Below the pieces are notes generated by a model. That model was given only the letters and a program-made list of their open reading frames with translations, had not been told where the DNA came from and made no database searches. DNA of 52,460 bases, from assembly GCF_004210735.1 (NCBI RefSeq), contig NZ_SDZL01000015.1, positions 1-52,460 of the forward strand, read 5' to 3'. This document shows, piece after piece, positions 35,327 through 45,741 of this stretch (the first letter of the stretch is position 1; each line of letters starts with the position of its first letter). Position numbers and translations under genes: made by a program. The stretch comes from Brevundimonas sp. GTDB lineage: Bacteria > Pseudomonadota > Alphaproteobacteria > Caulobacterales > Caulobacteraceae.

Positions 35327-35824
35327 ATGCGCGCCCTGACTGTCATCGCAGTGACGGCTCTTGCTCTCGGCGCCTGTGGCGAACGGGGAGAGAAGGCTGC
35401 GCCGACGCCGGTGGAAACGGTTTCGGCCGAGGCACCTGCCTCCGACGCCGTCGCCTCGGCGCCTGCTGTGCTGACTGACGCCCAATTGCGTCGCGTGTGC
35501 CAGGCCGGACTCGGCGCTGTGCATGGTCAAAGCGCCGATGACATCCAGATCGAGGGTGTGGCGAACGGCGTGGTGACCGCCAACTGGCGCGCGCCGGTCG
35601 ATGGCGGCCGCATGCGCGCCGAATGCCGGGTCGAGAAGGATCTGGTTGGCTGGAAGCCGCTGGATCTGCCCGATGCGGCGCAGGTTCGCTGGATGAACCA
35701 GGCCGGTGATCCGGTCGTGCGGTTCACGCTGGACGCCGACAAGATTTCGATTACCCAGACGCTCCCTGACGGGACGAGTGAACAGTCGCAAGCGACTGTT
35801 TCTGTTGCACAAGAGGCCCGCTGA
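35327..35824 (+). CDS. Lipoprotein inserted between nuoF and nuoG, function unknown
   Basis: 165 residues: signal peptide MRALTVIAVTALALGAC with a lipobox (LGAC), an Ala/Pro/Glu-rich linker to about residue 45, then a small domain (LTDAQLRRVCQAGLGAVHG, NWRAPVDGGRMRAECRVEK, WMNQAGDPVVRFTLDADKIS) with two cysteines that could pair. It would sit in the periplasm, away from the NuoEFG module. The stop overlaps the nuoG start (TGATG). A GTG two codons upstream is an alternative start. No family recognised. Confidence 0.85.
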   Translation: MRALTVIAVTALALGACGERGEKAAPTPVETVSAEAPASDAVASAPAVLTDAQLRRVCQAGLGAVHGQSADDIQIEGVANGVVTANWRAPVDGGRMRAECRVEKDLVGWKPLDLPDAAQVRWMNQAGDPVVRFTLDADKISITQTLPDGTSEQSQATVSVAQEAR

Positions 35825-37869
35825 TGCCTGTCGCCAAGGTCAACGGCGTAGAAACCGAGTTCGAGCCCGGCATGACCGTGCTGCAGGTCGCCGAGCGCGC
35901 CGGGCATGAGATTCCGCGCTTCTGCTATCACGAGCGCCTGTCCATCGCCGGCAACTGCCGCATGTGCCTGGTCGAGGTGAAGCCCGGACCGCCGAAGCCG
36001 CAGGCCTCGTGCGCCCTGCCGGCCGCCGAGGGCCAGGAAATCTTCACCGATACGCCGATGGTGAAGAAGGCTCGCGAAGGGGTGATGGAGTTCCTGCTCA
36101 TCAACCACCCGCTGGACTGCCCGATCTGCGACCAGGGCGGCGAATGCGACCTGCAGGACCAGGCCGTGGGCTATGGCCGCGACGGTTCCCGCTATGCGGA
36201 GAACAAGCGCGCGGTCGAAGAAAAGCACATGGGTCCGACCATCAAGACCTTCATGACGCGCTGCATCCAGTGCACGCGTTGCGTTCGCTTTATCACCGAG
36301 GTGGCGGGCGTGCCCGACATCGGCATGATCTCGCGCGGCGAGAGCGCTGAAATCACGACCTATCTGGAGAAGTCGGTCGACAGCGAGCTGTCGGGCAACG
36401 TCAACGACCTGTGCCCGGTGGGCGCCCTGACGCACCGCCCGTGGCAGTACCACTACCGTCCGTGGGAACTGAAGAAGACCGAGACCATCGACGTCATGGA
36501 CGCCCTGGGCTCCAACATCCGCGCCGATTATCGCGGGGCCGAGGTCATGCGCGTGCTGCCGCGCGTGAATGAGGGGATCAACGAGGAATGGCTGTCGGAC
36601 AAGAGCCGCTATGCCGTCGATGGCCTGACCGCGCGCCGCCTGGACCGTCCGTGGCTGCGTGAGAACGGCAAACTGCGTCCCGCCACTTGGGACGAGGCGC
36701 TTGGCGCCGTCGCAGCCAAGCTGAACGCCGCCAAGCCCGAACGCATCGGCGTCATCGGCGGTGACCTGCAGGACGCCGAGTCGATGAAGGCGACGCTGGA
36801 CCTGTTCCGCGCTCTGGGTTCGGCCAACACAGACTGCCGCCAGGACGGCGCGGCGATCGGCTATGGCCCGCGCGAAAGCTGGCTGTTCAATAGCGGTCTT
36901 CAAGGCATTGAAAGCGCGGACGCCATCCTGATCGTGGGCGCCAATCCGCGCGTCGAGGCGCCGTTGCTGAACGCGCGCATCCGCAAGAGCTGGATCAAGG
37001 GTGGGGTCGAAATCGGCGTCATCGGTCAGCAGGCCGACCTGACCTATGAGTACGCCTGGCTGGGCGCCGGATCTAAGACGGTCGGCAAGCTGCCCAAGTC
37101 GGCCATGGATTTCCTTACGCGGGCTGAACGTCCGGCCATCATCGTCGGCGCGAGCGCCCTGACCAGTGAGACCGGCCCGGCCGTCTTGCAGGCGCTGGGC
37201 AAGCTGGCCGCCAAGGTCGGTGTGTTGAAGGACGGCTGGAACGGCTTCAACGTGCTGCACACCGCCGCCGCGCGCGTCGGGGGCTTGGACATGGGCTTCG
37301 TGCCCGGCCCGAACGGTCTGTCAGTCGCCGAAATGCTGAAGCCGGGCGCGCTGGATGTGCTGTTCCTGCTGGGCGCGGATGAGGTCAACACCTCGGCGAC
37401 CAAGGCCTTCCGCGTCTATCTGGGCAGCCACGGCGATCGCGGCGCGCATGGCGCCGACGTCATCCTGCCGGGCGCGGCCTATACCGAAAAGCCGGGTCTT
37501 TACGTCAACACCGAGGGCCGGGTGCAGATGGCGGAACGCGCCGTCTTCCCCAAGGGGCAGGCCAAGGAAGACTGGGCCGTCATCCGCGCCCTGTCGGAGC
37601 GGGTCGGCCAGACGCTGCCCTATGATACGCTGGAGCAACTGCGCAGCAAGTTGATGGCGGACCACCCGACCTTCGGCCGCATCGACTATCTGGCGCCGTC
37701 CGGAGCGTTCGATGTCGCGTCGCTGGGCGCGAAGGGCGATCTGGGCGATGTCGCCTTCGCCTCGACCGTCGTCGATCCCTACCTGACCAACCCGATCGCG
37801 CGCGCCAGCGCGACCATGGCCGAGTTGTCCGCCCAGCGGATCGCCCCGGTCGCGATGGCGGCGGAGTAA
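35824..37869 (+). CDS. nuoG: NADH-quinone oxidoreductase subunit G
   Basis: 75-kDa subunit of the electron-input arm. 681 residues: an N-terminal ferredoxin domain with [2Fe-2S] N1b (FCYHERLSIAGNCRMCLVE), the N5 motif (HPLDCPICDQGGECDLQ) and N4 motif (TRCIQCTRCVRF ... NDLCPVGALT), then a molybdopterin-oxidoreductase-like domain without cofactor-binding function. It has the mitochondrial-type length, shorter than Escherichia coli NuoG, and lacks the extra N7 cluster region as far as I can see. Confidence 0.97.
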   Translation: MPVAKVNGVETEFEPGMTVLQVAERAGHEIPRFCYHERLSIAGNCRMCLVEVKPGPPKPQASCALPAAEGQEIFTDTPMVKKAREGVMEFLLINHPLDCPICDQGGECDLQDQAVGYGRDGSRYAENKRAVEEKHMGPTIKTFMTRCIQCTRCVRFITEVAGVPDIGMISRGESAEITTYLEKSVDSELSGNVNDLCPVGALTHRPWQYHYRPWELKKTETIDVMDALGSNIRADYRGAEVMRVLPRVNEGINEEWLSDKSRYAVDGLTARRLDRPWLRENGKLRPATWDEALGAVAAKLNAAKPERIGVIGGDLQDAESMKATLDLFRALGSANTDCRQDGAAIGYGPRESWLFNSGLQGIESADAILIVGANPRVEAPLLNARIRKSWIKGGVEIGVIGQQADLTYEYAWLGAGSKTVGKLPKSAMDFLTRAERPAIIVGASALTSETGPAVLQALGKLAAKVGVLKDGWNGFNVLHTAAARVGGLDMGFVPGPNGLSVAEMLKPGALDVLFLLGADEVNTSATKAFRVYLGSHGDRGAHGADVILPGAAYTEKPGLYVNTEGRVQMAERAVFPKGQAKEDWAVIRALSERVGQTLPYDTLEQLRSKLMADHPTFGRIDYLAPSGAFDVASLGAKGDLGDVAFASTVVDPYLTNPIARASATMAELSAQRIAPVAMAAE

Positions 37870-37872
37870 GCC

Positions 37873-38952
37873 ATGGACGCTGTGACTTCCTTCTGGGCCA
37901 CGCCGGTCGGCTGGACGCTAATCACCGTCGGCCAGATCCTGCTGGTCGTGGTCGGCGTGCTGATCTCGCTGGCCTTCCTGTTGCTGGCCGACCGCAAAAT
38001 CTGGGCGGGCGTGCAGATGCGCAAGGGGCCGAACGTGGTCGGCCCCTTCGGCCTGCTTCAGTCGTTCGCTGACTTCTTTAAATTCGTGCTCAAGGAAATC
38101 GTCGTCCCGTCCGGGTCGGACAAGATCGTCTTCCTGGCGGCGCCGCTGATCACCTTCATCCTGGCGTTTATCGCCTGGGCTGCGATCCCGTTCGCGCCGG
38201 GCTGGGTCGTGTCCGACCTGAACGTCGGCATCCTGTACATTCTCGCGGTCAGTTCGCTGGGCGTGTACGGCATCATCATGGGCGGTTGGGCTTCGAACTC
38301 GAAGTATCCGTTCCTGGGTTCGCTGCGTTCGGCGGCGCAGATGGTGTCCTATGAGGTCTCCATCGGTCTGGTGATCGTCAACGTCATCCTGCTGGCGGGG
38401 ACGATGAACCTGACCCAGATCGTGACGGCCCAGCAGGGTTATTTCTGGAACTGGTTCTTCTTCGGCGGCGGGCAGGGGACATGGCCGCTGATCGTGGTCA
38501 TGTTCCCGATGATGGTGGTCTTCTTCATCTCCGCCCTGGCCGAGACGAACCGTCCGCCGTTCGATTTGCCGGAAGCCGAATCCGAACTCGTGGCCGGCTA
38601 TCAGGTCGAATACAGCTCGACCCCGTATCTGCTGTTCATGATCGGCGAGTACGCCAACATCGTCTTCATGTGCGCCATGATCAGTCTGCTGTTCTTCGGC
38701 GGGTGGAACCCCGGTTTTCTGCCACAGGACGTGCTGGACGACATGCCGGCCTGGGCCGAGTACACGATCTATCTGCTGACCTTCTTCATCAAGATCGTCA
38801 TCTGGTTCTTCATGTTCGCCCTGGTGAAGGCCTTCGTGCCCCGCTACCGCTATGACCAGTTGATGCGCTTGGGTTGGAAGATCTTCCTGCCCACCTCGCT
38901 GATCGCCGTGGTCGTGGTTTCGGCCTGGCGTGTGTTCGCGGTGGGCGCATGA
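37873..38952 (+). CDS. nuoH: NADH-quinone oxidoreductase subunit H
   Basis: Membrane subunit that lines the quinone channel. 359 residues with about eight helices and the conserved acidic loops: [20 protein letters not shown], and [20 protein letters not shown] followed by GYQVEYSS. It begins three bases after nuoG and its stop overlaps the following small lipoprotein (ATGA). Confidence 0.97.
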   Translation: MDAVTSFWATPVGWTLITVGQILLVVVGVLISLAFLLLADRKIWAGVQMRKGPNVVGPFGLLQSFADFFKFVLKEIVVPSGSDKIVFLAAPLITFILAFIAWAAIPFAPGWVVSDLNVGILYILAVSSLGVYGIIMGGWASNSKYPFLGSLRSAAQMVSYEVSIGLVIVNVILLAGTMNLTQIVTAQQGYFWNWFFFGGGQGTWPLIVVMFPMMVVFFISALAETNRPPFDLPEAESELVAGYQVEYSSTPYLLFMIGEYANIVFMCAMISLLFFGGWNPGFLPQDVLDDMPAWAEYTIYLLTFFIKIVIWFFMFALVKAFVPRYRYDQLMRLGWKIFLPTSLIAVVVVSAWRVFAVGA

Positions 38953-39176
38953 GAACCGCGCTTTCCATGGTCACACTCGCCGTCGCGGCGACGGGTCTGT
39001 CCGGCTGTTTCCAGCCGGATACGCGCCTACCCGAGAGCAGCTATCAGTGGCAGCGACGTCAGGATGAGATCGAGCGGCGCGAGGCGGAACGCCAGCGCCT
39101 GTGCCAGATGATGGATAAGGTACGGGACGCAAAGCGCTATGAGCGCGATTGCACCCGCCCGGGAGACCCCGACTGA
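38949..39176 (+). CDS. Small charged lipoprotein inserted between nuoH and nuoI, function unknown
   Basis: 75 residues. A lipoprotein signal ([20 protein letters not shown], Cys20) is followed by a strongly charged helical tail ([20 protein letters not shown]) with two more cysteines in [12 protein letters not shown] and ERDCTRP. It overlaps nuoH at its start (ATGA) and nuoI at its end (TGATG), so ribosomes must pass through it to make NuoI. No family recognised. The likely location is the periplasmic face of the inner or outer membrane. Confidence 0.82.
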   Translation: MRTALSMVTLAVAATGLSGCFQPDTRLPESSYQWQRRQDEIERREAERQRLCQMMDKVRDAKRYERDCTRPGDPD

Positions 39177-39667
39177 TGTTCACGCGCATAGCCCAGGCGG
39201 CCAAGGGCGCCCTGTTGATCGACGCATTCAGCGCCATCGGCCTGACCATGAAATACATGTTCCGGCCCAAGGCCACGGTGAACTATCCGTTCGAGCGCAA
39301 TCCGCAGTCGCCGCGTTTCCGCGGCGAGCATGCGCTGCGTCGCTACCCCAGTGGGGAAGAGCGGTGCATCGCCTGCAAGCTGTGCGAGGCCATCTGCCCG
39401 GCGCAGGCCATCACTATCGAGTCCGAACCGCGCGCCGACGGCAGCCGCCGCACGACCCGCTACGACATCGACATGGTGAAATGCATCTACTGTGGCCTGT
39501 GCCAGGAGGCCTGCCCGGTGGACGCCATCGTCGAGGGACCAAACAGCGAGTTCGCGACCGAGACGCGCGAAGAGCTGCTGTTCGACAAGGCGCGCCTGCT
39601 GGACAACGGCGACCGCTGGGAACGGCTGATCGCGAAGAATCTGGAACTCGACGCCCCGTATCGCTAA
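39176..39667 (+). CDS. nuoI: NADH-quinone oxidoreductase subunit I
   Basis: Ferredoxin-like subunit holding two [4Fe-4S] clusters (N6a, N6b) on the path to N2. 163 residues; ligand sets are Cys64/67/70/74 in [12 protein letters not shown] and Cys103/106/109/113 in [12 protein letters not shown]. An N-terminal amphipathic helix precedes the clusters ([17 protein letters not shown]). A terminator-like hairpin follows the stop. Confidence 0.97.
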   Translation: MFTRIAQAAKGALLIDAFSAIGLTMKYMFRPKATVNYPFERNPQSPRFRGEHALRRYPSGEERCIACKLCEAICPAQAITIESEPRADGSRRTTRYDIDMVKCIYCGLCQEACPVDAIVEGPNSEFATETREELLFDKARLLDNGDRWERLIAKNLELDAPYR

Positions 39668-39680
39668 ACGAGGCGCGTTT

Positions 39681-39718
39681 CCGCTTAGCTGCTCCGGTTC
39701 GTCCGGGGCGCGGTTTTT
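39681..39718 (+). terminator. Terminator-like hairpin inside the nuo operon, between nuoI and nuoJ
   Basis: CTCCGG (39692-39697) pairs with CCGGGG (39703-39708) around a TTCGT loop; an outer stem CCGC/GCGG (39681-39684 with 39710-39713) closes it across an asymmetric internal loop, and five T follow directly (39714-39718). It starts 14 bases after the nuoI stop. It could give partial termination or mark a processing site between the hydrophilic-arm and membrane-arm genes. Confidence 0.55.
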
Positions 39719-39776
39719 GGAAGGGTCCGGGGGCGTTGCTCCGGCTCACTGGTTTGAAGGGGGCGTCGTCCCGCAC

Positions 39777-40403
39777 ATGCTGCAAGGACTGACCTTCTAT
39801 TTGATGGCCACGGTCGCCGTGCTGTCCGGCCTGCTGGTCGTGACGGCCCGCAACCCCGTGCACTCGGTGCTGTGGCTGATCCTGACCTTCTTCTCGGCGG
39901 CGGGGCTGTTCGTCCTGCTGGGGGCCGAGTTTCTGGCCATGCTGCTGGTCGTCGTCTACGTCGGCGCCGTCGCGGTGCTGTTCCTGTTTGTGGTGATGAT
40001 GCTGGACGTCGATTTCGTCCGGTTGCGCGAAGGTTTTGCGCGCTATCTGCCGCTGGCGGCCATTGTGGCGGCGATTCTGCTGGCCGAGATGATCATGATC
40101 TCGATCTCCGTGGTTCAGGGCGGCGCTGCACGCGACGCAGTCGCCCCTGCGGTGGCCGGTCCCGAAGCCAGCAACATCGAGGCTATCGGCCGGGTGCTCT
40201 ATACGGATTACGTCTACTTCTTCCAGGCGGCCGGGATCGTGCTGCTGATCGCGATGATCGGCGCCATCATACTGACGCTTCGCCACAAGCCGCATATCCG
40301 CCGCCAGGATCTGGCCGCCCAGGCCAACCGCGCACGTGACAAGGCCGTCGAGGTCAAGTCGGTGACCAGCGGTCAGGGCGTCAATGCCGAGGATCTGATC
40401 TGA
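39777..40403 (+). CDS. nuoJ: NADH-quinone oxidoreductase subunit J
   Basis: Membrane-arm subunit next to NuoK and NuoA. 208 residues with five helices; [20 protein letters not shown] and [20 protein letters not shown] are the conserved segments, the latter containing the pi-bulge helix. A long cytoplasmic C-terminal tail follows helix five. I use the ATG at 39777 ([11 protein letters not shown]), preceded by GAAGGGGG; an ATG at 39717 would start within the upstream hairpin. It is 109 bases from nuoI, the widest gap in the operon. Confidence 0.95.
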   Translation: MLQGLTFYLMATVAVLSGLLVVTARNPVHSVLWLILTFFSAAGLFVLLGAEFLAMLLVVVYVGAVAVLFLFVVMMLDVDFVRLREGFARYLPLAAIVAAILLAEMIMISISVVQGGAARDAVAPAVAGPEASNIEAIGRVLYTDYVYFFQAAGIVLLIAMIGAIILTLRHKPHIRRQDLAAQANRARDKAVEVKSVTSGQGVNAEDLI

Positions 40404-40711
40404 TGGACATCTCGCTCCAGCATTATCTGGCGGTCGCCGCCATGCTGTTCACGATCGGTGTCTTCGGCATCTTTGTGAACCGCAAGAACATCATCATCAT
40501 CCTGATGTCGATCGAGATGATCCTGCTCGCGGTGAACATCAATTTCGTCGCCTTCTCGGCCTACCTCAACGAGGTGTCGGGCCAGATCATGGCGATGTTC
40601 GTCCTGACCGTTGCTGCGGCCGAAGCCGCTGTCGGTCTGGCGATCCTGGTGACCTTCTTCCGTAACCGCGGCGACATCGCGGTCGACGACGCCTCAGTGA
40701 TGAAGGGCTAA
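40403..40711 (+). CDS. nuoK: NADH-quinone oxidoreductase subunit K
   Basis: Small membrane subunit (MrpC-like) in the proton path. 102 residues with three helices; the buried glutamates of the family are visible in [16 protein letters not shown] and [15 protein letters not shown]. It overlaps nuoJ by one base (TGATG). Confidence 0.97.
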   Translation: MDISLQHYLAVAAMLFTIGVFGIFVNRKNIIIILMSIEMILLAVNINFVAFSAYLNEVSGQIMAMFVLTVAAAEAAVGLAILVTFFRNRGDIAVDDASVMKG

Positions 40712-40713
40712 GC

Positions 40714-42792
40714 GTGACTATCCAGACCCTCGTCACCCTCGGCGTTTTCGCCCCGCTTCTGGGCGCGATGATCGCCGGCTTCTTTGGTCGGCGGATCGGC
40801 AACGTCGCCTCTCAGGCCGTCACGACCGGCTTGCTGTTCTTCTCGTGCATCGTCGCCTGGACGGTGTTCAGCGCCTGGACCTGGGGCGGGCTGGAAGCCT
40901 TCACCCTGACCCTGTCGCCGTTCATCCATGTCGGTGACTTCCAGTCCAACTGGTCGATCCGCATAGATGCCATGTCGGCGACCATGCTGATCGTGGTGAC
41001 CTCGGTCTCGTCGCTCGTGCACCTGTATTCCTGGGGCTATATGGCCGAGGACGACAGCAAGCCGCGCTTCTTCGCCTATCTGTCACTGTTCACCTTCATG
41101 ATGTTGGCGCTGGTGACGGCGGCCGACTTCATGCAACTGTTCTTCGGCTGGGAAGGCGTGGGCCTGGCGTCCTATCTGCTGATCGGATTCTGGTACAAAA
41201 AATCGACCGCCAGCGCCGCCGCCATCAAGGCGTTCGTGGTCAACCGTGTCGGCGACTTCGGCTTCCTGCTGGGCCTGATGACGATCTTCTGGATGTTCGG
41301 CACGATCCAGTTCGCCGAGCTGTTCCCTTTGATCGCGGACAAGGCGGGCACGGGTTGGACGTTCCTGGGCCACACCTGGTCGGCGCTGGATCTGGCCGGC
41401 TTCCTGCTGTTCATCGGCGCCATGGGCAAGTCGGCGCAGTTCTTCCTGCACACCTGGCTGCCGGATGCGATGGAAGGCCCGACCCCGGTGTCGGCCCTGA
41501 TCCACGCCGCGACCATGGTCACGGCCGGCGTCTATATGGTCTGTCTGCTGTCGCCGATCTATGAGTATGCGCCGGTCGCCAGCCAGATCATCGCCGTCAT
41601 CGGCGGGATCACGGCCCTGTTCGCCGCGACGGTCGGCCTGACCCAGAACGACATCAAGCGGGTCATCGCCTATTCGACCTGTTCGCAACTGGGTTACATG
41701 TTCTTCGCTGCTGGTGTCGGCGCCTACCAAGGCGCGATGTTCCACCTGTTCACGCACGCCTTTTTCAAGGCGCTGCTGTTCCTGGGCGCCGGATCGGTGA
41801 TCCACGGCATGCACCACGAGCAGGACATGCGGAAGATGGGCGGCCTGTGGAAGCTGTTGCCCGTGACCTATGCGGTCATGATGGTCGGCACGATCGCCAT
41901 CACCGGCCTGGGTCTGCCCGGCGTGGGTGGCTTCGCCGGCTTCTATTCGAAGGACTCGATCATCGAGAGCGCCTTCGCCGCGGCCACGACCGGCCACTCG
42001 CCGGTCGGCATGTTCGCCTTCGTCATCGGCATCATGGCTGCGGGTCTGACGGCCTACTATTCGTGGCGCCTGGTCTTCATGACCTTCCACAACAAGCCGG
42101 TGTGGAAGGAAGAGGGCAACGCCCACCACGCCGATGATCACGCGTCACATGCCCAGTTGGAGACGCACTCCGAGCCGCTGGCGGATGATCATCACGCCGA
42201 CGATCACCATCACCACGGCCCGCTGCATCCGCACGAGAGCCCGTGGGTGATGCTGGTTCCGCTGCTGGCGCTGTCGGTCGGCGCCGTCGCGGCAGGCTTC
42301 ATCTTCGCGCCCGAGTTCATCGGTCATCACGAGAGCGAGTTCTGGCGCGGCGCGATCTTCACCAGCGCGGCCAATCACGTCCTGCACGAAAGCCACAACG
42401 TCCCGACCTGGGTGAAGTGGGCGCCGCTGGTCGTCACACTAACCGGCACGGCCGTCGCCTTCTGGCTGTATGTGCTGAAGGAAGGGCTGGCCAAACAGTG
42501 GGCCGACCGTCGCGGGCCGCTGTGGACCTTCCTCTACAACAAGTGGTTCTTTGATGAGTTGTACGACTTCATCTTCGTGAAGGGCGCCAAGGCGATCGGC
42601 GATCTGTTCTGGAAGATCGGTGACGTGAAGATCATCGACGGGCTGGGGCCGAACGGCGCCGCCTGGGCTTCGCTGAAATCGGCCGCACGTCTGGGCAAAC
42701 TCCAGTCTGGCTATGTCTATCACTATGCGTTCGTGATGCTGCTGGGCGTGGCCGGTCTGCTCGCCTTCGCCATCCTCGCGTGGGGAGCCTGA
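40714..42792 (+). CDS. nuoL: NADH-quinone oxidoreductase subunit L
   Basis: Distal antiporter-like proton-pumping subunit with the long lateral helix. 692 residues: 14 or more helices, with [18 protein letters not shown] and [20 protein letters not shown] containing key Glu and Lys sites, and the lateral helix and anchor at the C-terminus. It starts with GTG. Residues about 470-507 form a His/Asp-rich loop with 13 histidines (including [15 protein letters not shown]), an insertion typical in position for alphaproteobacteria but of unknown role; metal binding is possible. Confidence 0.96.
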   Translation: MTIQTLVTLGVFAPLLGAMIAGFFGRRIGNVASQAVTTGLLFFSCIVAWTVFSAWTWGGLEAFTLTLSPFIHVGDFQSNWSIRIDAMSATMLIVVTSVSSLVHLYSWGYMAEDDSKPRFFAYLSLFTFMMLALVTAADFMQLFFGWEGVGLASYLLIGFWYKKSTASAAAIKAFVVNRVGDFGFLLGLMTIFWMFGTIQFAELFPLIADKAGTGWTFLGHTWSALDLAGFLLFIGAMGKSAQFFLHTWLPDAMEGPTPVSALIHAATMVTAGVYMVCLLSPIYEYAPVASQIIAVIGGITALFAATVGLTQNDIKRVIAYSTCSQLGYMFFAAGVGAYQGAMFHLFTHAFFKALLFLGAGSVIHGMHHEQDMRKMGGLWKLLPVTYAVMMVGTIAITGLGLPGVGGFAGFYSKDSIIESAFAAATTGHSPVGMFAFVIGIMAAGLTAYYSWRLVFMTFHNKPVWKEEGNAHHADDHASHAQLETHSEPLADDHHADDHHHHGPLHPHESPWVMLVPLLALSVGAVAAGFIFAPEFIGHHESEFWRGAIFTSAANHVLHESHNVPTWVKWAPLVVTLTGTAVAFWLYVLKEGLAKQWADRRGPLWTFLYNKWFFDELYDFIFVKGAKAIGDLFWKIGDVKIIDGLGPNGAAWASLKSAARLGKLQSGYVYHYAFVMLLGVAGLLAFAILAWGA

Positions 42793-42797
42793 GTCCT

Positions 42798-44285
42798 GTG
42801 CCTCACATCCTGAGCATCGTCACTTTCCTGCCGCTGATCGGCGCCTTGGCGGTCCTGATCGCGCGGCTGCTGAACAAAGGCGGCCCGGACGCCACCGCGC
42901 CCGCCGCGCGCTGGATCGCTTTAACCACCACGCTCGTCACCCTGGCGGTGTCGGTTCTGCTGGTCGCCCGGTTCGATCCGTCGAACCCGGCCTATCAGTT
43001 CGTCGAGAACTACGTCTGGTTCGCGGGCGCGGCCTATCATCTGGGCGTGGACGGGATTTCGATCCTGTTCGTCCTGCTGACGGCCTTCCTGATGCCGATC
43101 TGTATCCTGGCCAGCTGGAAATCGATCGAGACGCGCGTCGTCGAATATATGATCGCCTTCCTGGTGCTGGAGACGCTGGTCATTGGCGTCTTTACGTCGC
43201 TGGACCTGTTCCTGTTCTATATCTTCTTCGAAGGCACGCTGGTGCCGATGTTCCTGATCATCGGCATCTGGGGCGGGGCGAACCGGATCTACGCCTCGTA
43301 CAAATTCTTCCTCTATACACTGCTGGGGTCGGTGCTGATGCTGCTGGCCATGCTGTGGATGGCCCATGAGACGGGCACCACCAGCATTCCGGCGCTCAAG
43401 GAGTACGCCTTCGATCCGGCTGTTCAGCCAATCCTGTGGCTGGCTTTCTTCGCTTCGTTCGCGGTGAAGATGCCGATGTGGCCGGTGCACACCTGGTTGC
43501 CGGACGCCCACGTGCAGGCGCCGACGGCCGGTTCGGTCATCCTGGCCGGGATCTTGCTGAAGCTGGGCGGATACGGCTTCATCCTGTTCAACCTGCCGAT
43601 GTTCCCGCAGGCCTCGCTGACGTTCCAACCGCTGGTCTTCACCCTGTCGGTGATCGCCGTGGTCTATACGTCGCTGGTCGCCTTCCGGCAGACGGACATC
43701 AAGAAGCTGATCGCCTATTCGTCGGTCGCCCACATGGGCTTCGTGACGATGGGTATCTTCGCCGGAAACGACACGGGCGTTCAGGGCGCGGTCTTCCAGA
43801 TGCTGAGCCACGGCCTGATCTCGGGCGCGCTCTTCCTCTGTGTGGGCGTGGTCTATGACCGGATGCACACGCGTGAGATCGCCTTCTACGGCGGTCTCAC
43901 CAGCCGAATGCCGTGGTATGCGGCCATCTTCCTGATGTTCACCATGGCCAACGTCGGCCTGCCGGGTACTTCGGGCTTCATTGGCGAAGTGCTGACGATG
44001 ACGGGCGCCTATCAGGCCTCGACCTGGACGGCGTTGATCGCCGCCTCGGGCGTCATCTTCTCGGCGGTCTATGCGCTGACGCTGTATCGAAACGTCATGT
44101 TCGGCGAGATCACGAACCCCGCCCTCAAGACCATCAGCGACATCGACAAGCGCGAGCTGCTGATCTTTGTGCCGCTGATCGTCGGCACAATCTGGCTGGG
44201 TGTGTATCCGGCTGCCGTTCTTGATATCACCGGGCCCTCCGTCGAGGCCCTGACCAGCGCCTATCGCGCCGCGATTGGCGGGTGA
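42798..44285 (+). CDS. nuoM: NADH-quinone oxidoreductase subunit M
   Basis: Antiporter-like proton-pumping subunit. 495 residues with about 14 helices; the functional glutamate and lysine are in [15 protein letters not shown] and [19 protein letters not shown]. The start is a GTG at 42798 ([18 protein letters not shown]), five bases after the nuoL stop, with GGGGAG as ribosome binding site within the nuoL end. Confidence 0.96.
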   Translation: MPHILSIVTFLPLIGALAVLIARLLNKGGPDATAPAARWIALTTTLVTLAVSVLLVARFDPSNPAYQFVENYVWFAGAAYHLGVDGISILFVLLTAFLMPICILASWKSIETRVVEYMIAFLVLETLVIGVFTSLDLFLFYIFFEGTLVPMFLIIGIWGGANRIYASYKFFLYTLLGSVLMLLAMLWMAHETGTTSIPALKEYAFDPAVQPILWLAFFASFAVKMPMWPVHTWLPDAHVQAPTAGSVILAGILLKLGGYGFILFNLPMFPQASLTFQPLVFTLSVIAVVYTSLVAFRQTDIKKLIAYSSVAHMGFVTMGIFAGNDTGVQGAVFQMLSHGLISGALFLCVGVVYDRMHTREIAFYGGLTSRMPWYAAIFLMFTMANVGLPGTSGFIGEVLTMTGAYQASTWTALIAASGVIFSAVYALTLYRNVMFGEITNPALKTISDIDKRELLIFVPLIVGTIWLGVYPAAVLDITGPSVEALTSAYRAAIGG

Positions 44286-44292
44286 GACCGTA

Positions 44293-45735
44293 ATGCCTGA
44301 TCTGTCCTCCGCCCTTCCTCTCGCCGCTTCGGAACTGACCCTTGCGGTCGGGGCCCTGGTCCTGCTGGTCCTCGGCGCCTTCATCGGCGAGAAGTCGGCC
44401 AAGCTGATTTCCGGCCTGTCCGTGCTGCTGCTGATCGCCGCTGCGGTCATCGTGGCGACCGCGCCGCTGGGCGTGGCCTTCAACGGCGCCTTCGTGGCCG
44501 ACCCTCTGGCCGCCTACGCCAAGGTGGTGATCTATCTGGCCGCCGCGGTTGGGGTCATTCTGGGCAACGGCTGGATGCATCGCGCAGGTATTGCGCGGTT
44601 CGAGTATCCGATCCTGATCGTTCTGGCTTCGATCGGTATGGCGATGATGGCGTCTTCGGGCGACCTGATCTCGCTCTATGTCGGGGTCGAGCTGCAATCG
44701 CTGGCGCTCTATGTCCTGGCGGCCTTCCACCGCGACAACCTGCGCGCCTCGGAAGCAGGCCTGAAGTATTTCGTGCTGGGCGCCCTGTCGTCCGGCCTGC
44801 TGCTGTACGGCGCCAGCCTGATCTACGGCTTCACCGGCTCGATGCGGTTCGAGGATATCGCCGCCGTCGCTTCGGGTGAACCGGGCGCTGGCCTGATCTT
44901 TGGCCTGGTGTTCCTGATCTGCGGTCTGGCGTTCAAGGTTTCGGCCGCGCCGTTCCACATGTGGACGCCCGATGTCTATGAAGGCGCGCCGACGCCGGTC
45001 GTGGCGCTGTTCGCCTCGGCTCCCAAGATGGCGGCCATGGTGCTGTTCGCGCGCGTCCTGTCGGAAGGGTTCGCTGGCGCTCATGACCAATGGGCCCAGG
45101 TGATCATCCTGATCTCGCTGTTCAGCTTTGCGGTCGGCGCCTTCGGCGGTCTGGTGCAGAAGGATCTGCAGCGGCTGCTGGCCTATTCGTCGATCATCAA
45201 CATCGGCTACGCCCTGCTGGGCATCGCGGCGGGAACCCAGATCGGCCTGCAAGCGACGCTGATGTTCATGACGTTGTATGTCATCGACCAGTTGGGCTTC
45301 TTCGCCGTGCTGCTGTCGCTGTCGCGCAACGGTCGTCCGATCCGCCGCATCGCCGATTTCGCCGGTCTGAAGAAGGATCGTCCTGTTACGGCGATCGCCC
45401 TGACCATCCTGTCGCTGTCGGCCGTCGGTATTCCGCCGATGTCGGGCTTCTGGGGCAAATTCTATGTCTTCGGCGCTGCCGCCGACGCCGGATACTGGAT
45501 GGCCGGCGCTGCGGGTCTGGTGGCTTCGGTCGTGGCGGCCTTCTACTATCTGCAGATCATCAAGGTGATGTGGTTCGACGCGCCGATCGATGAGACGCCT
45601 CTGGATGCTGCGCCTGTCGAGGCAAAGTGGGCGGGTTGGGTCTTTGCGGCCTTCTCCTTCCCGCTGGTCATCGTCGGTTTGACCTGGCTGGAGCCCCTGA
45701 CGCGCATCGCCGCATCCGGCTTCGGGGCCGGGTAG
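44293..45735 (+). CDS. nuoN: NADH-quinone oxidoreductase subunit N
   Basis: Third antiporter-like subunit, nearest the quinone site. 480 residues, about 14 helices, with YVGVELQSLALYVLAAFHRD, KVSAAPFHMWTPDVYEGAPT and SSIINIGYALLGIAAG as family segments. I start at 44293 (MPDLSSALPLAASEL), seven bases after nuoM; an ATG at 44275 lies inside nuoM. Last nuo gene; birA follows after six bases. Confidence 0.96.
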   Translation: MPDLSSALPLAASELTLAVGALVLLVLGAFIGEKSAKLISGLSVLLLIAAAVIVATAPLGVAFNGAFVADPLAAYAKVVIYLAAAVGVILGNGWMHRAGIARFEYPILIVLASIGMAMMASSGDLISLYVGVELQSLALYVLAAFHRDNLRASEAGLKYFVLGALSSGLLLYGASLIYGFTGSMRFEDIAAVASGEPGAGLIFGLVFLICGLAFKVSAAPFHMWTPDVYEGAPTPVVALFASAPKMAAMVLFARVLSEGFAGAHDQWAQVIILISLFSFAVGAFGGLVQKDLQRLLAYSSIINIGYALLGIAAGTQIGLQATLMFMTLYVIDQLGFFAVLLSLSRNGRPIRRIADFAGLKKDRPVTAIALTILSLSAVGIPPMSGFWGKFYVFGAAADAGYWMAGAAGLVASVVAAFYYLQIIKVMWFDAPIDETPLDAAPVEAKWAGWVFAAFSFPLVIVGLTWLEPLTRIAASGFGAG

Positions 45736-45741
45736 GGCGCC

